Shown in pieces: positions 44,263 to 54,100 of a stretch of 64,000 nt of DNA. This DNA comes from Paracoxiella cheracis (lineage in GTDB: Bacteria > Pseudomonadota > Gammaproteobacteria > Coxiellales > Coxiellaceae), in the NCBI RefSeq assembly GCF_049348705.1, contig NZ_CP186485.1:744001-808000 (forward strand), given 5' to 3'. Under the pieces are notes generated by a model that was not told where the DNA came from, made no database searches, and saw only the letters and a list, made by a program, of their open reading frames with translations. Both the position numbers and the translations under genes were made by a program. The first letter of the stretch is position 1; the number at the start of each line of letters is the position of its first letter.

Positions 44263-45587
44263 TTTTTGATGAAAAGGGCGATGGCTTCGACGTGCTGTGT
44301 ATGTGGAAACATGTCCATCACGCCGGCTTTTTCTAAATTATAGCCTTTTTCTTGTAATAGTTTTGCATCGCGCGCCAGTGTGGCGGGATTACAGGATATA
44401 TAAACAATTCGTTTAGCCTTCCAGGCAGGGATAGAGTCTATCACTTCTTTGGCGCCAGTTCTCGGTGGATCCAACACGATTTTATCAAAAACGTGAGCGG
44501 CCCAATTTTTATTATAGGTTGGTTGTGATAAGTCCGTGCAGAAAAATTCGGCATTATCGATATGGTTTAGGCGTGCATTATTCGTTGCTTGTTGAACCGA
44601 TTGGGAGCTGCCTTCCACGCCGATCACTTTTTGGCAATATTTTGCGATTGGCAATGAAAAATTGCCTATGCCGCAATATAAATCCAGCACGCGATCAGTG
44701 GGTGTTAATGTCAGTAATTCTAGTGCTTGAGCGATCATTTTATCATTGATATTTTGGTTCACTTGAATGAATTGATTTGGGTGAAATTGTAGTGAAAGGT
44801 TGTAGGCGGGTAATGTGCAATTCAATAAAGAATTTGTTTGTGTGGGCCAATCTAAATGAATGCTATCGGGTCCTGCAGGCTGTAAATAAAGCTGTAAATT
44901 ATGCGTTGTTACAAATTCGCGTAGCAGGTTGAGATCATCCGATTCGATATTCACTAGGTGTCTTATAATAATGGCTGTTTTCTCATCACCCACGGCAATT
45001 TCGATTTGAGGAATCTGTTCTCGAATTTTCAATTGATACAGAACGTCGCTAAACGCAGAAATTTTTTCACCGATGCTGGGATCTAATATGTCACAACGCT
45101 CTAAATTTGCGACAAAACGACCGTTTCGCTCGCGAAATCCCACGAGGACTTTATCTTTTTTGTGGAGGAATTTAATGCTGAGTCGTGCTTTGCGCCGATA
45201 ACCCCAGGGATTTCCTGTGATGGGCGGTAATAATTCTGTTGGCCGACAGCCTGCGTGTTGCATTAATTCTAAAAACGCTTTTAATTTATGTTGAATTTGG
45301 GCTTCGGGTTTGATGTGTTGCAAACTGCAGCCCCCGCAAATGCCATAGTGTTTGCAACGTGGGGCGGTTCGATCAGGTGAGGCGTTAGTCACGTTGACCA
45401 CTTTTCCCTCGTCATAGCGGCTATGGATTTTTTGGTACTGAAATTCCACTGCTTCTTCAGGCAATCCCCCGAACAAAAACGTTGTTTTCCCGTCAATGTG
45501 AGCGATGCCGCGGCCATCGTGACTCAGTGTCGTCACGGTAGCGGTGAAATGTTCTGTTGGGCATTTTTTGCGTCGTTTATGGGCCAT
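44259..45587 (-). CDS. rlmD: 23S rRNA (uracil-1939-C5)-methyltransferase
   Basis: This 442-residue RlmD/RumA has an N-terminal TRAM domain, a [4Fe-4S] cluster site (CKHYGICGGCSLQHI), the SAM site VLDLYCGIGNFSLPIAKYCQ and the catalytic Cys in RIVYISCNPATLARD. It methylates U1939 of 23S rRNA. It is in an operon with relA, as in E. coli. Confidence 0.96.
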   Translation of the reverse strand: MAHKRRKKCPTEHFTATVTTLSHDGRGIAHIDGKTTFLFGGLPEEAVEFQYQKIHSRYDEGKVVNVTNASPDRTAPRCKHYGICGGCSLQHIKPEAQIQHKLKAFLELMQHAGCRPTELLPPITGNPWGYRRKARLSIKFLHKKDKVLVGFRERNGRFVANLERCDILDPSIGEKISAFSDVLYQLKIREQIPQIEIAVGDEKTAIIIRHLVNIESDDLNLLREFVTTHNLQLYLQPAGPDSIHLDWPTQTNSLLNCTLPAYNLSLQFHPNQFIQVNQNINDKMIAQALELLTLTPTDRVLDLYCGIGNFSLPIAKYCQKVIGVEGSSQSVQQATNNARLNHIDNAEFFCTDLSQPTYNKNWAAHVFDKIVLDPPRTGAKEVIDSIPAWKAKRIVYISCNPATLARDAKLLQEKGYNLEKAGVMDMFPHTQHVEAIALFIKK

Positions 45588-45695
45588 CGTATTAAGAGAT
45601 ATTAGTTATTTAGAATCAGCGTTTTCTCAAATTGTTACCGAATCGTTTCTGGTACTGGACAGCTTGTTACTTGCCGTGCAGAATAGACTGTCCAT

Positions 45696-47057
45696 ATGAA
45701 CCTATTAATTGCCATTCTTGGTGCGATACTGGCCATCTTCAGTATTATCATCCTACACGAGCTGGGCCATTTTGTTGTGGCCAAAGCGTGTGGCATCAAA
45801 GTATTACGTTTTTCTATTGGGTTTGGCAAGGCTATTTGGAAAAGAAAAGGCAAAGATGGAACGGAATATGCTCTCGCGATCCTGCCATTGGGTGGTTACG
45901 TCAAAATGCTGGGTGAGGGTGAAGAGGTCACCACACCGGAAGACGCTCATCGTGCCTTTAATAAAAAGCCGCTGCTCTCTCGCATGGCGGTGGTGGCTGC
46001 TGGCCCCTTAGTTAATTTTATCATCGCCATCGTGGCTTATTGGTGTGTGTTTTTGATGGGGGTCGTTCACACCAAACCCGTGATTGGGCAGGTTGTGCCT
46101 GGCTCAATTGCAGCGCAAGCAGGAGTAAAGTCGGGCGATGAGCTGATCCGGATCAATGGTGCGCGTACGCGGAATTGGCAAGGGGCCATGATGGCGATAA
46201 TCACGCACATCGGGGATAAAGGTCATTTAACGTTAACGATTAAGCCTGCCGGCAGTGATAAGCTTGAGAAGAAAACGTTGAATCTGGCGAGCTGGAATGT
46301 AGATCGGCGTAATCCGGATTTCTTTCAAAGTCTTGGTATGCTCCCCTACCAGCCAAAAATAATGCCTGTCATTGCAAAAACGGTTCGTGAGTCTCCTGCT
46401 GCTAAGGCGGGGTTGCGTCCCGGTGACCGGATTGTCGCGATCAATGGCCATCGTGTGAGCGATTGGGCAAGTGTGGTGAACATGGTTCGCAAACATCCTA
46501 ATGAGACCATCACGGTCGCTGTCATGCGAAATAACAAGTCACAAAACTTCCAGGTGAAGGTGGGGTCGTCGAAAGTGAAGGGTCGGGAGTATGGTTTTCT
46601 AGGCATCCAGTCCTATCCTCCTCGTTGGCCAGCGCATATGGTGCAGCGAGATCATTACTCAGTTTTTAGCGCTTGGTTGCCTGCGGTCGAGCAGACTTGG
46701 CGGCTGACTACCTTTAACTTCATGGTGGTGATGAAAATGATCACCGGCAAGATTTCGATTCATACGCTGGGGGGGCCCATCACGGTGTTTCAAGCGGCTG
46801 GGAAGGCGACTCAAGCGGGTTTACAAGTCTACCTTGGATTTGTTGGGTTTATCAGCTTGACGATCGGATTTATCAATTTGTTACCCATTCCGGGTTTAGA
46901 TGGCGGCCATTTATTGTTCCAGGTTATAGAAGGCATTTTCAGACGCCCCGTTCCAGAGCGTTATCAGATGGTGGGCCTTAGTATTGGCATGATTTTTCTG
47001 ATATTTTTGATGGTTCAAGCCACTATCAATGATTTAACGAGATTGTTTTTTCAATAG
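45696..47057 (+). CDS. rseP: Site-2 intramembrane protease RseP
   Basis: This 453-residue inner-membrane zinc protease has HELGH in IIILHELGHFVVAKACG (residues 20-40), two PDZ domains (about 120-200 and 215-295) and the second metal site LLPIPGLDGGHLLFQVIEG. It cleaves anti-sigma-E RseA and remnant signal peptides. It is not beside dxr, cdsA or bamA here. It is divergent from rlmD. Confidence 0.96.
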   Translation: MNLLIAILGAILAIFSIIILHELGHFVVAKACGIKVLRFSIGFGKAIWKRKGKDGTEYALAILPLGGYVKMLGEGEEVTTPEDAHRAFNKKPLLSRMAVVAAGPLVNFIIAIVAYWCVFLMGVVHTKPVIGQVVPGSIAAQAGVKSGDELIRINGARTRNWQGAMMAIITHIGDKGHLTLTIKPAGSDKLEKKTLNLASWNVDRRNPDFFQSLGMLPYQPKIMPVIAKTVRESPAAKAGLRPGDRIVAINGHRVSDWASVVNMVRKHPNETITVAVMRNNKSQNFQVKVGSSKVKGREYGFLGIQSYPPRWPAHMVQRDHYSVFSAWLPAVEQTWRLTTFNFMVVMKMITGKISIHTLGGPITVFQAAGKATQAGLQVYLGFVGFISLTIGFINLLPIPGLDGGHLLFQVIEGIFRRPVPERYQMVGLSIGMIFLIFLMVQATINDLTRLFFQ

Positions 47058-47101
47058 GGATTTTTACTAGTGTAGGGTGAAAGAGACCTAGACTACCTTG
47101 A

Positions 47102-47215
47102 GAGCGTGGGCTGGCCGTAATCTCAATTGAGTGTGGGATATTTCTCAAAGAAATTCGAGATATCTCTGTGATTGTGATTCCCAGTGCTTTGGACCATCTT
47201 GGGGGCCAGCTCGCT
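47102..47215 (+). ncRNA. Possible structured RNA between rseP and a small membrane peptide
   Basis: The interval 47058-47452 has no gene. Within it AGCG...GCTGGCC (47102-47116) pairs with GGCCAGC-T-CGCT (47204-47215). Inside are GGGAT/ATTCCC and GATAT/ATATC pairings, giving a long closed irregular stem of ~114 bases. CTACCTTGAGA occurs before it (47092) and again at 47287. It might be a 6S-like or other regulatory RNA, but no family sequence is recognised and strand is a guess. Confidence 0.3.
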
Positions 47216-47452
47216 AACTCACTGATATATTGAGCGTAGATAACATTTTTCTATGGTCAATTTAGTCTAAAATTAGTTTTTTGAATTTTGCCTACCTTGA
47301 GATCTTACCCCGCCGTGATAAAGTAAAGACTCGCCTTAAAAAGTCTCAGATAAATAGAAGGTGGTTTTACAGGATGTTAAACCGCTCGAGGTTCTAGACA
47401 CTGAAAGGTAAGGAGTAAAAAGTAAAACAAGTGGATCACGGAGGATCTAGTC

Positions 47453-47599
47453 ATGAGAAAAGCACTTGCTAGTATCGTGGTTATAGTGTTTGCGGGCTTA
47501 TTGTGCACGAGTCTATTGACTATTTTTACTGGAAGTTCGGTGAGTAACCGATATGTAAATAGCCAGTCGCTGCAATATCCCTATTATATGTCGTATTAA
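47453..47599 (+). CDS. Small single-span membrane peptide
   Basis: An ATG with a perfect GGAGG box (47440-47444) opens 48 codons. The product is MRKALASIVVIVFAGLLC onward, one transmembrane or signal segment and a Tyr/Ser-rich tail (QYPYYMSY). A strong terminator follows at 47642. Good ribosome site and terminator make a real gene likely; function is unknown. Confidence 0.65.
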   Translation: MRKALASIVVIVFAGLLCTSLLTIFTGSSVSNRYVNSQSLQYPYYMSY

Positions 47600-47641
47600 T
47601 AAGTCCGAAACTATATCGACATCACTATTTCCCGAGCGCTA

Positions 47642-47672
47642 AAGCCCGCCGCAAAACGGCGGGCTTTTTTTA
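47642..47672 (+). terminator. Intrinsic terminator
   Basis: A 10-bp stem AAGCCCGCCG/CGGCGGGCTT with a CAAAA loop is followed by T-run. It ends the small membrane-peptide transcript. Confidence 0.93.
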
Positions 47673-47765
47673 CTTGCAAGATTTTTATTTATTCCGCACA
47701 ATATTGTAGTCATCGTTGGACGGCATTCATGCCTTTTATTTGCATATTGCATAAGGATAGTTGCT

Positions 47766-48728
47766 ATGACCGCTATAAAACCTTTAAAATTTTTGTTTGC
47801 TTTTTTGGCTGTTGTATTATTCGTGGTGGGTTGCTCTAAAGAAGGTGCATCTTCATCCGATTCACAGTCATTTAAAGGCACATCAGCGTGTTCAAATAAC
47901 GCGTTTCTGCGAAAGTATAATTGTTCGTTGAGCAAAATCGAAGGTGCTGCTTCACGCGGTGATCCTGATGCTCAATATGCTTTGGGTTACATGTATTTTT
48001 ATGGCATTGGTACCGTGCGTGATACAAGAGCTGCAAAACTTTGGATCCGACGAGCCGCGGCGCAAGGTCAACCGTTAGCAATTAAAGCGACACATATTTT
48101 GAATTATCGTGAATATCCCGGAGTGGGTGGAACGAGAGGTCCAGGTGGATCGGCTGAATATGGTGGTTCTGGTGGCCCAACATCGAGTCACGTTCCTCAC
48201 TACAAACGTGTCGATATCAATGAAGCGAATACACGTACACCTACAAAGTCCTTGAAGGAATATTTACCGGCTTATAATAAAAAATCGAGATCACAACCAG
48301 TGGTTAAAGATTTGCAAAAAAAACCAGGTGAAAAAACAAGTCCGCCGGTAACAAATCCGACAACGGAAAAAGAGTCTACGCCAAACGGGGCTGCACCTCC
48401 ATTAAGTCAACGAGATCGTGGAAAAACAATGAGTGAGCAATCGTTGCTGCGATCACAAGGAAATTATACTCTGCAATTAATGGCAAGCGCTGACTTAAAG
48501 TCGGTTCAATCTTTTGTTCAACGGCATCGTCTGGAGGGTAAGGTGCAGTATTATCGTGCGAAATATCATGGTAGCACCTGGTACATGTTGCTCTACGGAA
48601 ATTTCGCCACCTTAGCTCAGGCTAAAGATGCTAAGCAGGAGTTGCCAACTTCTGTACAGGCATTACATCCCTGGGTGAAGTCATTGAATTTAGTCAAAAA
48701 AGAAATTCGGCTAGGTCGAATCATCTAA
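47766..48728 (+). CDS. Lipoprotein with Sel1 repeat and SPOR domain
   Basis: This 320-residue protein has a lipoprotein signal (FFAFLAVVLFVVGCSKEG-like lipobox VVGC near residue 23), one Sel1-like repeat (GDPDAQYALGYMYFYGIGTV), a Gly/Ser/Pro linker and a C-terminal SPOR domain (GNYTLQLMASADLKSVQSFV, then WYMLLYGNFATLAQAKDAKQ). SPOR domains bind denuded septal peptidoglycan, so it is probably an outer-membrane-anchored division or cell-wall protein, in the manner of DamX/RlpA-like factors. The start is ATG at 47766. Confidence 0.9.
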   Translation: MTAIKPLKFLFAFLAVVLFVVGCSKEGASSSDSQSFKGTSACSNNAFLRKYNCSLSKIEGAASRGDPDAQYALGYMYFYGIGTVRDTRAAKLWIRRAAAQGQPLAIKATHILNYREYPGVGGTRGPGGSAEYGGSGGPTSSHVPHYKRVDINEANTRTPTKSLKEYLPAYNKKSRSQPVVKDLQKKPGEKTSPPVTNPTTEKESTPNGAAPPLSQRDRGKTMSEQSLLRSQGNYTLQLMASADLKSVQSFVQRHRLEGKVQYYRAKYHGSTWYMLLYGNFATLAQAKDAKQELPTSVQALHPWVKSLNLVKKEIRLGRII

Positions 48729-48746
48729 CTCTAATTGCTGGGCTGA

Positions 48747-48770
48747 GCCCGGAAATCTCGATTTCCGGGC
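48747..48770 (+). terminator. Strong hairpin after the SPOR gene
   Basis: A perfect 10-bp stem GCCCGGAAAT/ATTTCCGGGC with a CTCG loop lies 18 bases past the stop. No T-run follows, so it may be a stabilising hairpin or a weak terminator. Confidence 0.6.
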
Positions 48771-48819
48771 CGTCTGCTCAGTGTGGTCTGTCTCTTTTAC
48801 TTCTTTTAAAAAAAGTGTG

Positions 48820-48828
48820 TGCTATACT
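48820..48828 (+). promoter_or_regulatory. Extended -10 promoter upstream of peptide transporter
   Basis: TGCTATACT is an extended -10 (TGn then TATACT), about 190 bases before the transporter ATG. The -35 is weak. A palindrome lies 14 bases downstream. Confidence 0.55.
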
Positions 48829-48842
48829 GGCTAGCTTATTCA

Positions 48843-48860
48843 TTGCGTACTAGTACGCAA
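48843..48860. promoter_or_regulatory. 18-bp perfect palindrome, candidate operator
   Basis: TTGCGTACTAGTACGCAA is perfectly self-complementary and begins 14 bases after the -10 element, over the likely start of transcription. A dimeric repressor site is the natural reading; the regulator is unknown. Confidence 0.55.
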
Positions 48861-49015
48861 ATATCGGTAAAATACGGATTATATTGAACATCAGAAACAA
48901 GTAATATCGATCAGAACATTCAATATGTTTTTCTAGGATAGAAAAAAGTTTTGGAGGTGTCTTGCCATACGGAGATAGCGAACATCTAGTCGGATAACAA
49001 CTCGCAGAGGTGACT

Positions 49016-50539
49016 ATGAGCGTAAAGGCACTCACTGGCCAGCCAAAACCCTTTTATTTAATTTTCTTAATAGAAATTTGGGAACGATTTGGTTATTACG
49101 GTGTACAAGCCCTATTGGTCTTATACATGGTGCAAAGATTCAACTTCACGGACACACATGCTGATTTCTTATTTGCTGCTTTTAGTGCTCTTGTATTTTT
49201 GTTTCCCTGCGTTGGTGGATATATCGGTGATAAGGTTTTAGGAACGAAGCGCACCATACTGTTAGGCGCCGTCACATTAGCGATTGGCTACTTATTATTA
49301 TCAATCCCAAATACATCCCCCGCTTTTTTGGCCTTGCCACTAGGAGTCATTGCAGTGGGTAACGGTCTTTTTAAAGCAAACCCCGCTAGTTTATTGTCAA
49401 AAGTCTATGAAGGTACTGAGCATAATATAGATAGCGGTTTCACCCTTTACTACATGGCAGTTAATATTGGTGCGTTTATCTCGATGAACTTAACACCAAT
49501 ACTAAATCAATATTTCGGCTGGCATATTGCATTTTCCGTTTGTTTCGTAGGTTTGATCTTGGCGGTTATTAATTTCTTATTTATGAAACATAATGTTAAG
49601 CATGTAGGTTCAAAACCAGATTTAGCGCCCATGCGAAAAGATTACTTTGTGTATGTGCTTTTAGTTGCTGCTGCATTGATCGTAGGTTCGTACTATCTTT
49701 TAACTTTTTATCAGGTTGTATCCTGGTTGTTGAGCATTGGCACGGTCGTTTTGTTCCTTTATTATTTTGGCTTGATGTATAAGGCACATCCACACGAACG
49801 GCCAGGCATGATTTTATTCATTGTCTTATTTTTACAAGCCGTTATTTTCTTCGTGCTCTATTTTCAAATGCCAACGTCTTTAACCCTGTTTGCACTGAGA
49901 AATGTGCATCATTCAATTTTGGGTATTCCCATTCAGCCGGCGCAGTTTCAAATGTTAAATCCATTCTGGATTATGATAATGAGCCCGATTTTAGCGCTTA
50001 TTTACCAGTCATTGTCACGTAACAAAAAAGATCTTTCGTTACCCTCGAAGTTTTCATTAGGCACCTTGTTAGCTGGGTTAGCATTTTTATCATTGCCGTT
50101 CGGTAGTTTATTTAGCCATGCGGGAGTCCTTTCGGGGATGTGGATGGTGCTTTCCTATGGGTTGCAAAGTACGGGTGAATTGTTAGTAAGTGCTCTGGGC
50201 TTGGCACTAGCAGCGCGTTATGTGCCACAGCGTTTCATGGGATTCACGATGGGCTTGTGGTTTTTATGTACATCTATCGCGAGTGTGATTGCGGGTAAAG
50301 TGGCAAGCTTTGCCAACGTTCCTACAAATATTTCTAAAGATCCTATCGCATCATTGCCGATATACAATCATTTGTTTCTACAAATTGGCGTGACGACTGT
50401 GATTATAGCGATCGGTATGTTCGGCTTAGTCCCTGTGTTGCGAAAATTGATTCACCGCCATGAATCATTTGCAGAGAAAACTAAGATGAATAATAATATA
50501 AATCTAATTGAGGATGAGCTTGTAGAAGAAAGGGGATGA
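49016..50539 (+). CDS. POT-family proton-dependent oligopeptide transporter
   Basis: This 507-residue inner-membrane protein takes up di/tripeptides with protons. It has PTR2 signatures FYLIFLIEIWERFGYYGVQA (ExxER at residues ~18-22), PCVGGYIGDKVLGTKRTILL and GFTLYYMAVNIGAFISMN, with about 14 transmembrane helices. It is close to DtpD/YjdL-type members. I chose the ATG at 49016 with AGAGG 5 bases upstream. It is followed after 3 bases by the OsmC gene. Peptide uptake fits an amino-acid-using intracellular bacterium. Confidence 0.93.
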   Translation: MSVKALTGQPKPFYLIFLIEIWERFGYYGVQALLVLYMVQRFNFTDTHADFLFAAFSALVFLFPCVGGYIGDKVLGTKRTILLGAVTLAIGYLLLSIPNTSPAFLALPLGVIAVGNGLFKANPASLLSKVYEGTEHNIDSGFTLYYMAVNIGAFISMNLTPILNQYFGWHIAFSVCFVGLILAVINFLFMKHNVKHVGSKPDLAPMRKDYFVYVLLVAAALIVGSYYLLTFYQVVSWLLSIGTVVLFLYYFGLMYKAHPHERPGMILFIVLFLQAVIFFVLYFQMPTSLTLFALRNVHHSILGIPIQPAQFQMLNPFWIMIMSPILALIYQSLSRNKKDLSLPSKFSLGTLLAGLAFLSLPFGSLFSHAGVLSGMWMVLSYGLQSTGELLVSALGLALAARYVPQRFMGFTMGLWFLCTSIASVIAGKVASFANVPTNISKDPIASLPIYNHLFLQIGVTTVIIAIGMFGLVPVLRKLIHRHESFAEKTKMNNNINLIEDELVEERG

Positions 50540-50542
50540 CAA

Positions 50543-50986
50543 ATGTCAGAGCACAGAGTTACTGTCACATGGTCGCGTGAGAGCGAAGATTTTTCTTACA
50601 AAAATTACAATCGCTCACATGAATGGGATTTTGGTCACGGTGTTACGGTAAAAGCATCTGCTGCGCCCGACTATCAAGGGGACCCTGAGCTCATTGACCC
50701 TGAACAAGGCTTTGTCGCTGCCTTATCAAGCTGTCACATGTTAACATTTCTCGCTATTGCAAGCCAAAAGCGTTTTGTGATTGATCATTATGAAGACAAA
50801 GCCACAGGCGTTTTAGCAAAAAATGCCGAAGGTAAAATCGCATTAACTGAAGTCACTTTGCGTCCCAAAGTGACTTTCAGCGGTGAAAGTCATCCCGATG
50901 AAGAAGCTCTTGCTCAATTGCATGAAGCGGCGCACAAGAATTGTTTTCTTGCGAATTCGGTAACCACTTTAATCAAAATAGAATAG
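50543..50986 (+). CDS. OsmC/Ohr-family protein
   Basis: This 147-residue OsmC-like protein detoxifies organic peroxides in known members, using two cysteines. Here the sequence has Cys in AALSSCHMLTFLAIA (about 60) and Cys in HKNCFLANSV near the end, both conserved. It lies 3 bases after the peptide transporter, likely the same transcript. The function is peroxide reduction by family; its physiological partner is unknown. Confidence 0.88.
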   Translation: MSEHRVTVTWSRESEDFSYKNYNRSHEWDFGHGVTVKASAAPDYQGDPELIDPEQGFVAALSSCHMLTFLAIASQKRFVIDHYEDKATGVLAKNAEGKIALTEVTLRPKVTFSGESHPDEEALAQLHEAAHKNCFLANSVTTLIKIE

Positions 50987-51171
50987 TCAATTGCTTTAAG
51001 GGGCATGCTTTTCATAGGGATGGGGTAACACCTTTATTTTTGTGTTCGAGACGCAATCTCTACACAAGAGATAAGGCTTTAACTGGCAGCAATTGAGACT
51101 CCTTCCATTCCCAAAACTCTTTATTTTAGGTACACTAATGACTGTTTTATTAGGGAAAACAGCGTAAACTC

Positions 51172-54100
51172 ATGTATCTAAAGAACATTAAGCTATCTGG
51201 ATTCAAATCATTCGTCGATCCTACTACTATCCCGATTCGTAGCAATATGAATGCCATTGTTGGGCCGAATGGTTGTGGTAAATCAAATGTCGTGGATGCG
51301 GTTCGGTGGGTTATTGGTGAACTATCTGCCAAACATCTGCGCGGCCAAACTATGAGCGACGTCATCTTCAATGGGACAAATGCCCGTAAGCCGGTGGGTA
51401 AAGCATCTATCGAGCTGCATTTTGATAATAGCGATGGGCGCATTGCTGGCGAATATGCTAAATACTCCGAAATTGCAATTCGTCGCGAAGTGGAGCGGGA
51501 TGGACAATCTAGCTACTACATCAATGGCGTGCAGGTTCGCCGTCGTGATGTTATCGATATCTTTTTAGGAACGGGATTAGGCGCTCGAACCTATGCCATC
51601 ATCGAACAGGGCATGATCTCAAACTTTATTGAAGCAAAGCCTGAAGACCTTCGCATATTCATTGAGGAGGCCGCCGGTATTTCTAAATATAAAGAGCGGC
51701 GCCGTGAAACTGAAAATCGAATTCGCCATACTCAAGAAAACTTAGATCGCATTAATGACATTCGTGAGGAGCTCGATAAGCAACTTCGTCACTTAAAACG
51801 TCAAGCCAATGCAGCAGAACGTTATAAAGTTTATAAAGAGGAAGAGCGGCTATTAGCCGCACAAATAAAAGCACTTCAATGGCAAGCGCTTAATCACAAG
51901 CTCACCCAACAAGATCAACTAATCAATGAACAAAATGTACAGCAGGAAGAGCTGCGAGCAAAGCAACGTTCGGTAGAAACAAAAATTGAAGGTGTGCGAG
52001 TTGATCAAGCAGAAGCTGTCGAAAAACAAAATGAAGTGCAGAAAAGATATTATGGATTGGGTGCCGACATCGCGCGTTTGGAGCAGCGGATTAAAGATAC
52101 ACAAGAACAAACAAAACAATGGGAAAAAGAATTAGAAGAATCGACAAATTTATGGGAAGAACTGAGTGAGAATACGCACGAATGCCGACAACAAATTGAA
52201 GAAATACAAGCTGATTTACAGCGTTTAAACCCACAAACGTCGGATATCAAATCCCTAGCAGAACAAGCGCAGCATATATTGGCTGAAGCTGAAATGGATA
52301 TGAATCAATGGCAGGAAACCTGGGATGAATTTCAGCATGAAAGTGCGCAATCTTCTAGTCAAATCCAAGTTGCGAGCACCAAGCTTGAGCACTCTAAACG
52401 ACAATTGGCCGAGCAAGAAAATCGACGTCACCAAACACAAAGTAATTTAGATCAATTGCAGTTGGATGCGCTGCGCACAGAAATTACACCGTTAAAGGAA
52501 CACACCGAACAACTACAAGACCAGCTTGAACAGGCAAAATCCAACTTACAGCGTTATGCAGAACAAATCTCAGCAGAGCGCGAAGCGGTTCAAAAACATA
52601 ATCATGCTACACAAGAAATGCGCCGTGAATTACAAACACTAGAAGCACGTTATGCGTCGCTTGATGCACTGCAACAATCTGCTCTGGGTCGTGATGATGA
52701 GCAGGCAAAAGAGTGGCTAACGCATTATCACTTGAATGAGCTACCCAGATTTGGGCAGAAACTTCAAGTGAATGAAGGTTGGGAATTAGCGGTAGAAACG
52801 GTATTGAGCGGTTACTTTGATGCGGTCTGTGTGGATGACTTAAATGCCTATGTCGAACAAATGGCTGAATTGTCACAAGGTCGTGTGACACTATTAGAAA
52901 AACCAAAAACATCAACATCAGATCATTTCGATAAAGCGCCCAAACTAACAGACCAAGTGAATAGTGATTGGCCCTTTCATCAATGGCTTGCAGGTATTTA
53001 CATTGCAGATGATTTAACTCAAGCAAAACAACTGCGCTCCCAATTGAGTGACCGTGAATCGGTAATTACGCGCGATGGAGTTTGGCTGGGGGCGAGTTGG
53101 ATGCGTATTTGCAAACTAAGTGATCCACAAAGCGGTGTATTAATACGTGAGCAGCAGCTACAACAATTAAAGCAAGAAATAGCAACAAAACAAGAACAAC
53201 TGTCCGCTTTGGAAAGTGAATTGCATCAAAGTGAGCAACACTTAAATCAACTCGAATCGGATCGGGACAATCAACATCGTGTTTATCAAGAGCTCAGCAC
53301 CGAATCAACGGATGTGCAAACTAAACTAACGGCAAAACAAACACGATTAGATGATGTGCAGCAGCGGCAACAACGATTGCAACATGCCATGAAGGAATGT
53401 GAGCAACAGATGGCGACGATTGAGCAAGAGCAAACAGCAATACAAGCTCAATTGCAAACGTTGATCACTCGTCAACAAGAACAAACCGCAGAGCGTGAGC
53501 AACGTCTTGTAAAACGTGATGAACTACGTGCAAGATTAGATGAAAAACGCTCACATGCACAGCGGAAACAACAACAAGCCGATGAGCTTGAGATACGAAT
53601 CAGTGCGAATCAAAATCAACTCGCTCTATTACAACAAACCGTTCAGCGTGATGAGCGTCAATTGGATCAGCTCACCGAACGTCGCGAAACACTCACGAGT
53701 TATTTAGCAGACAATGATACTCCGCTCGAATCGATGAATGTAGAGTTGCAAGCACAACTGGACAAACGATTAAATATTGAAACAGAGTTACGTGAAGCAG
53801 AGGCAAGAGCGGAAGGTTTCAATCAGGCTTTAAGAGAATTGGAAGAGCAGCGCGAAAACCTACGAAACGAATTAAACCACTTCCAATCTAAGCTGGAAGA
53901 ACTACGTATGCAGCGTCAGACTATCACTGTTCGTCAAACAACGATTCAAGAACAATTGAGTGAGTCGGACTTTGAGTTAGAAGCGGTTATCGCTGAAATG
54001 CCCGAGGAAGCTGAAATAAACGCTTGGCAAGAGCAGTTAGATAAAGTCATTCAGCGTATCCAACGTCTGGGCGCTATTAACTTAGCGGCCATAGAAGAAT

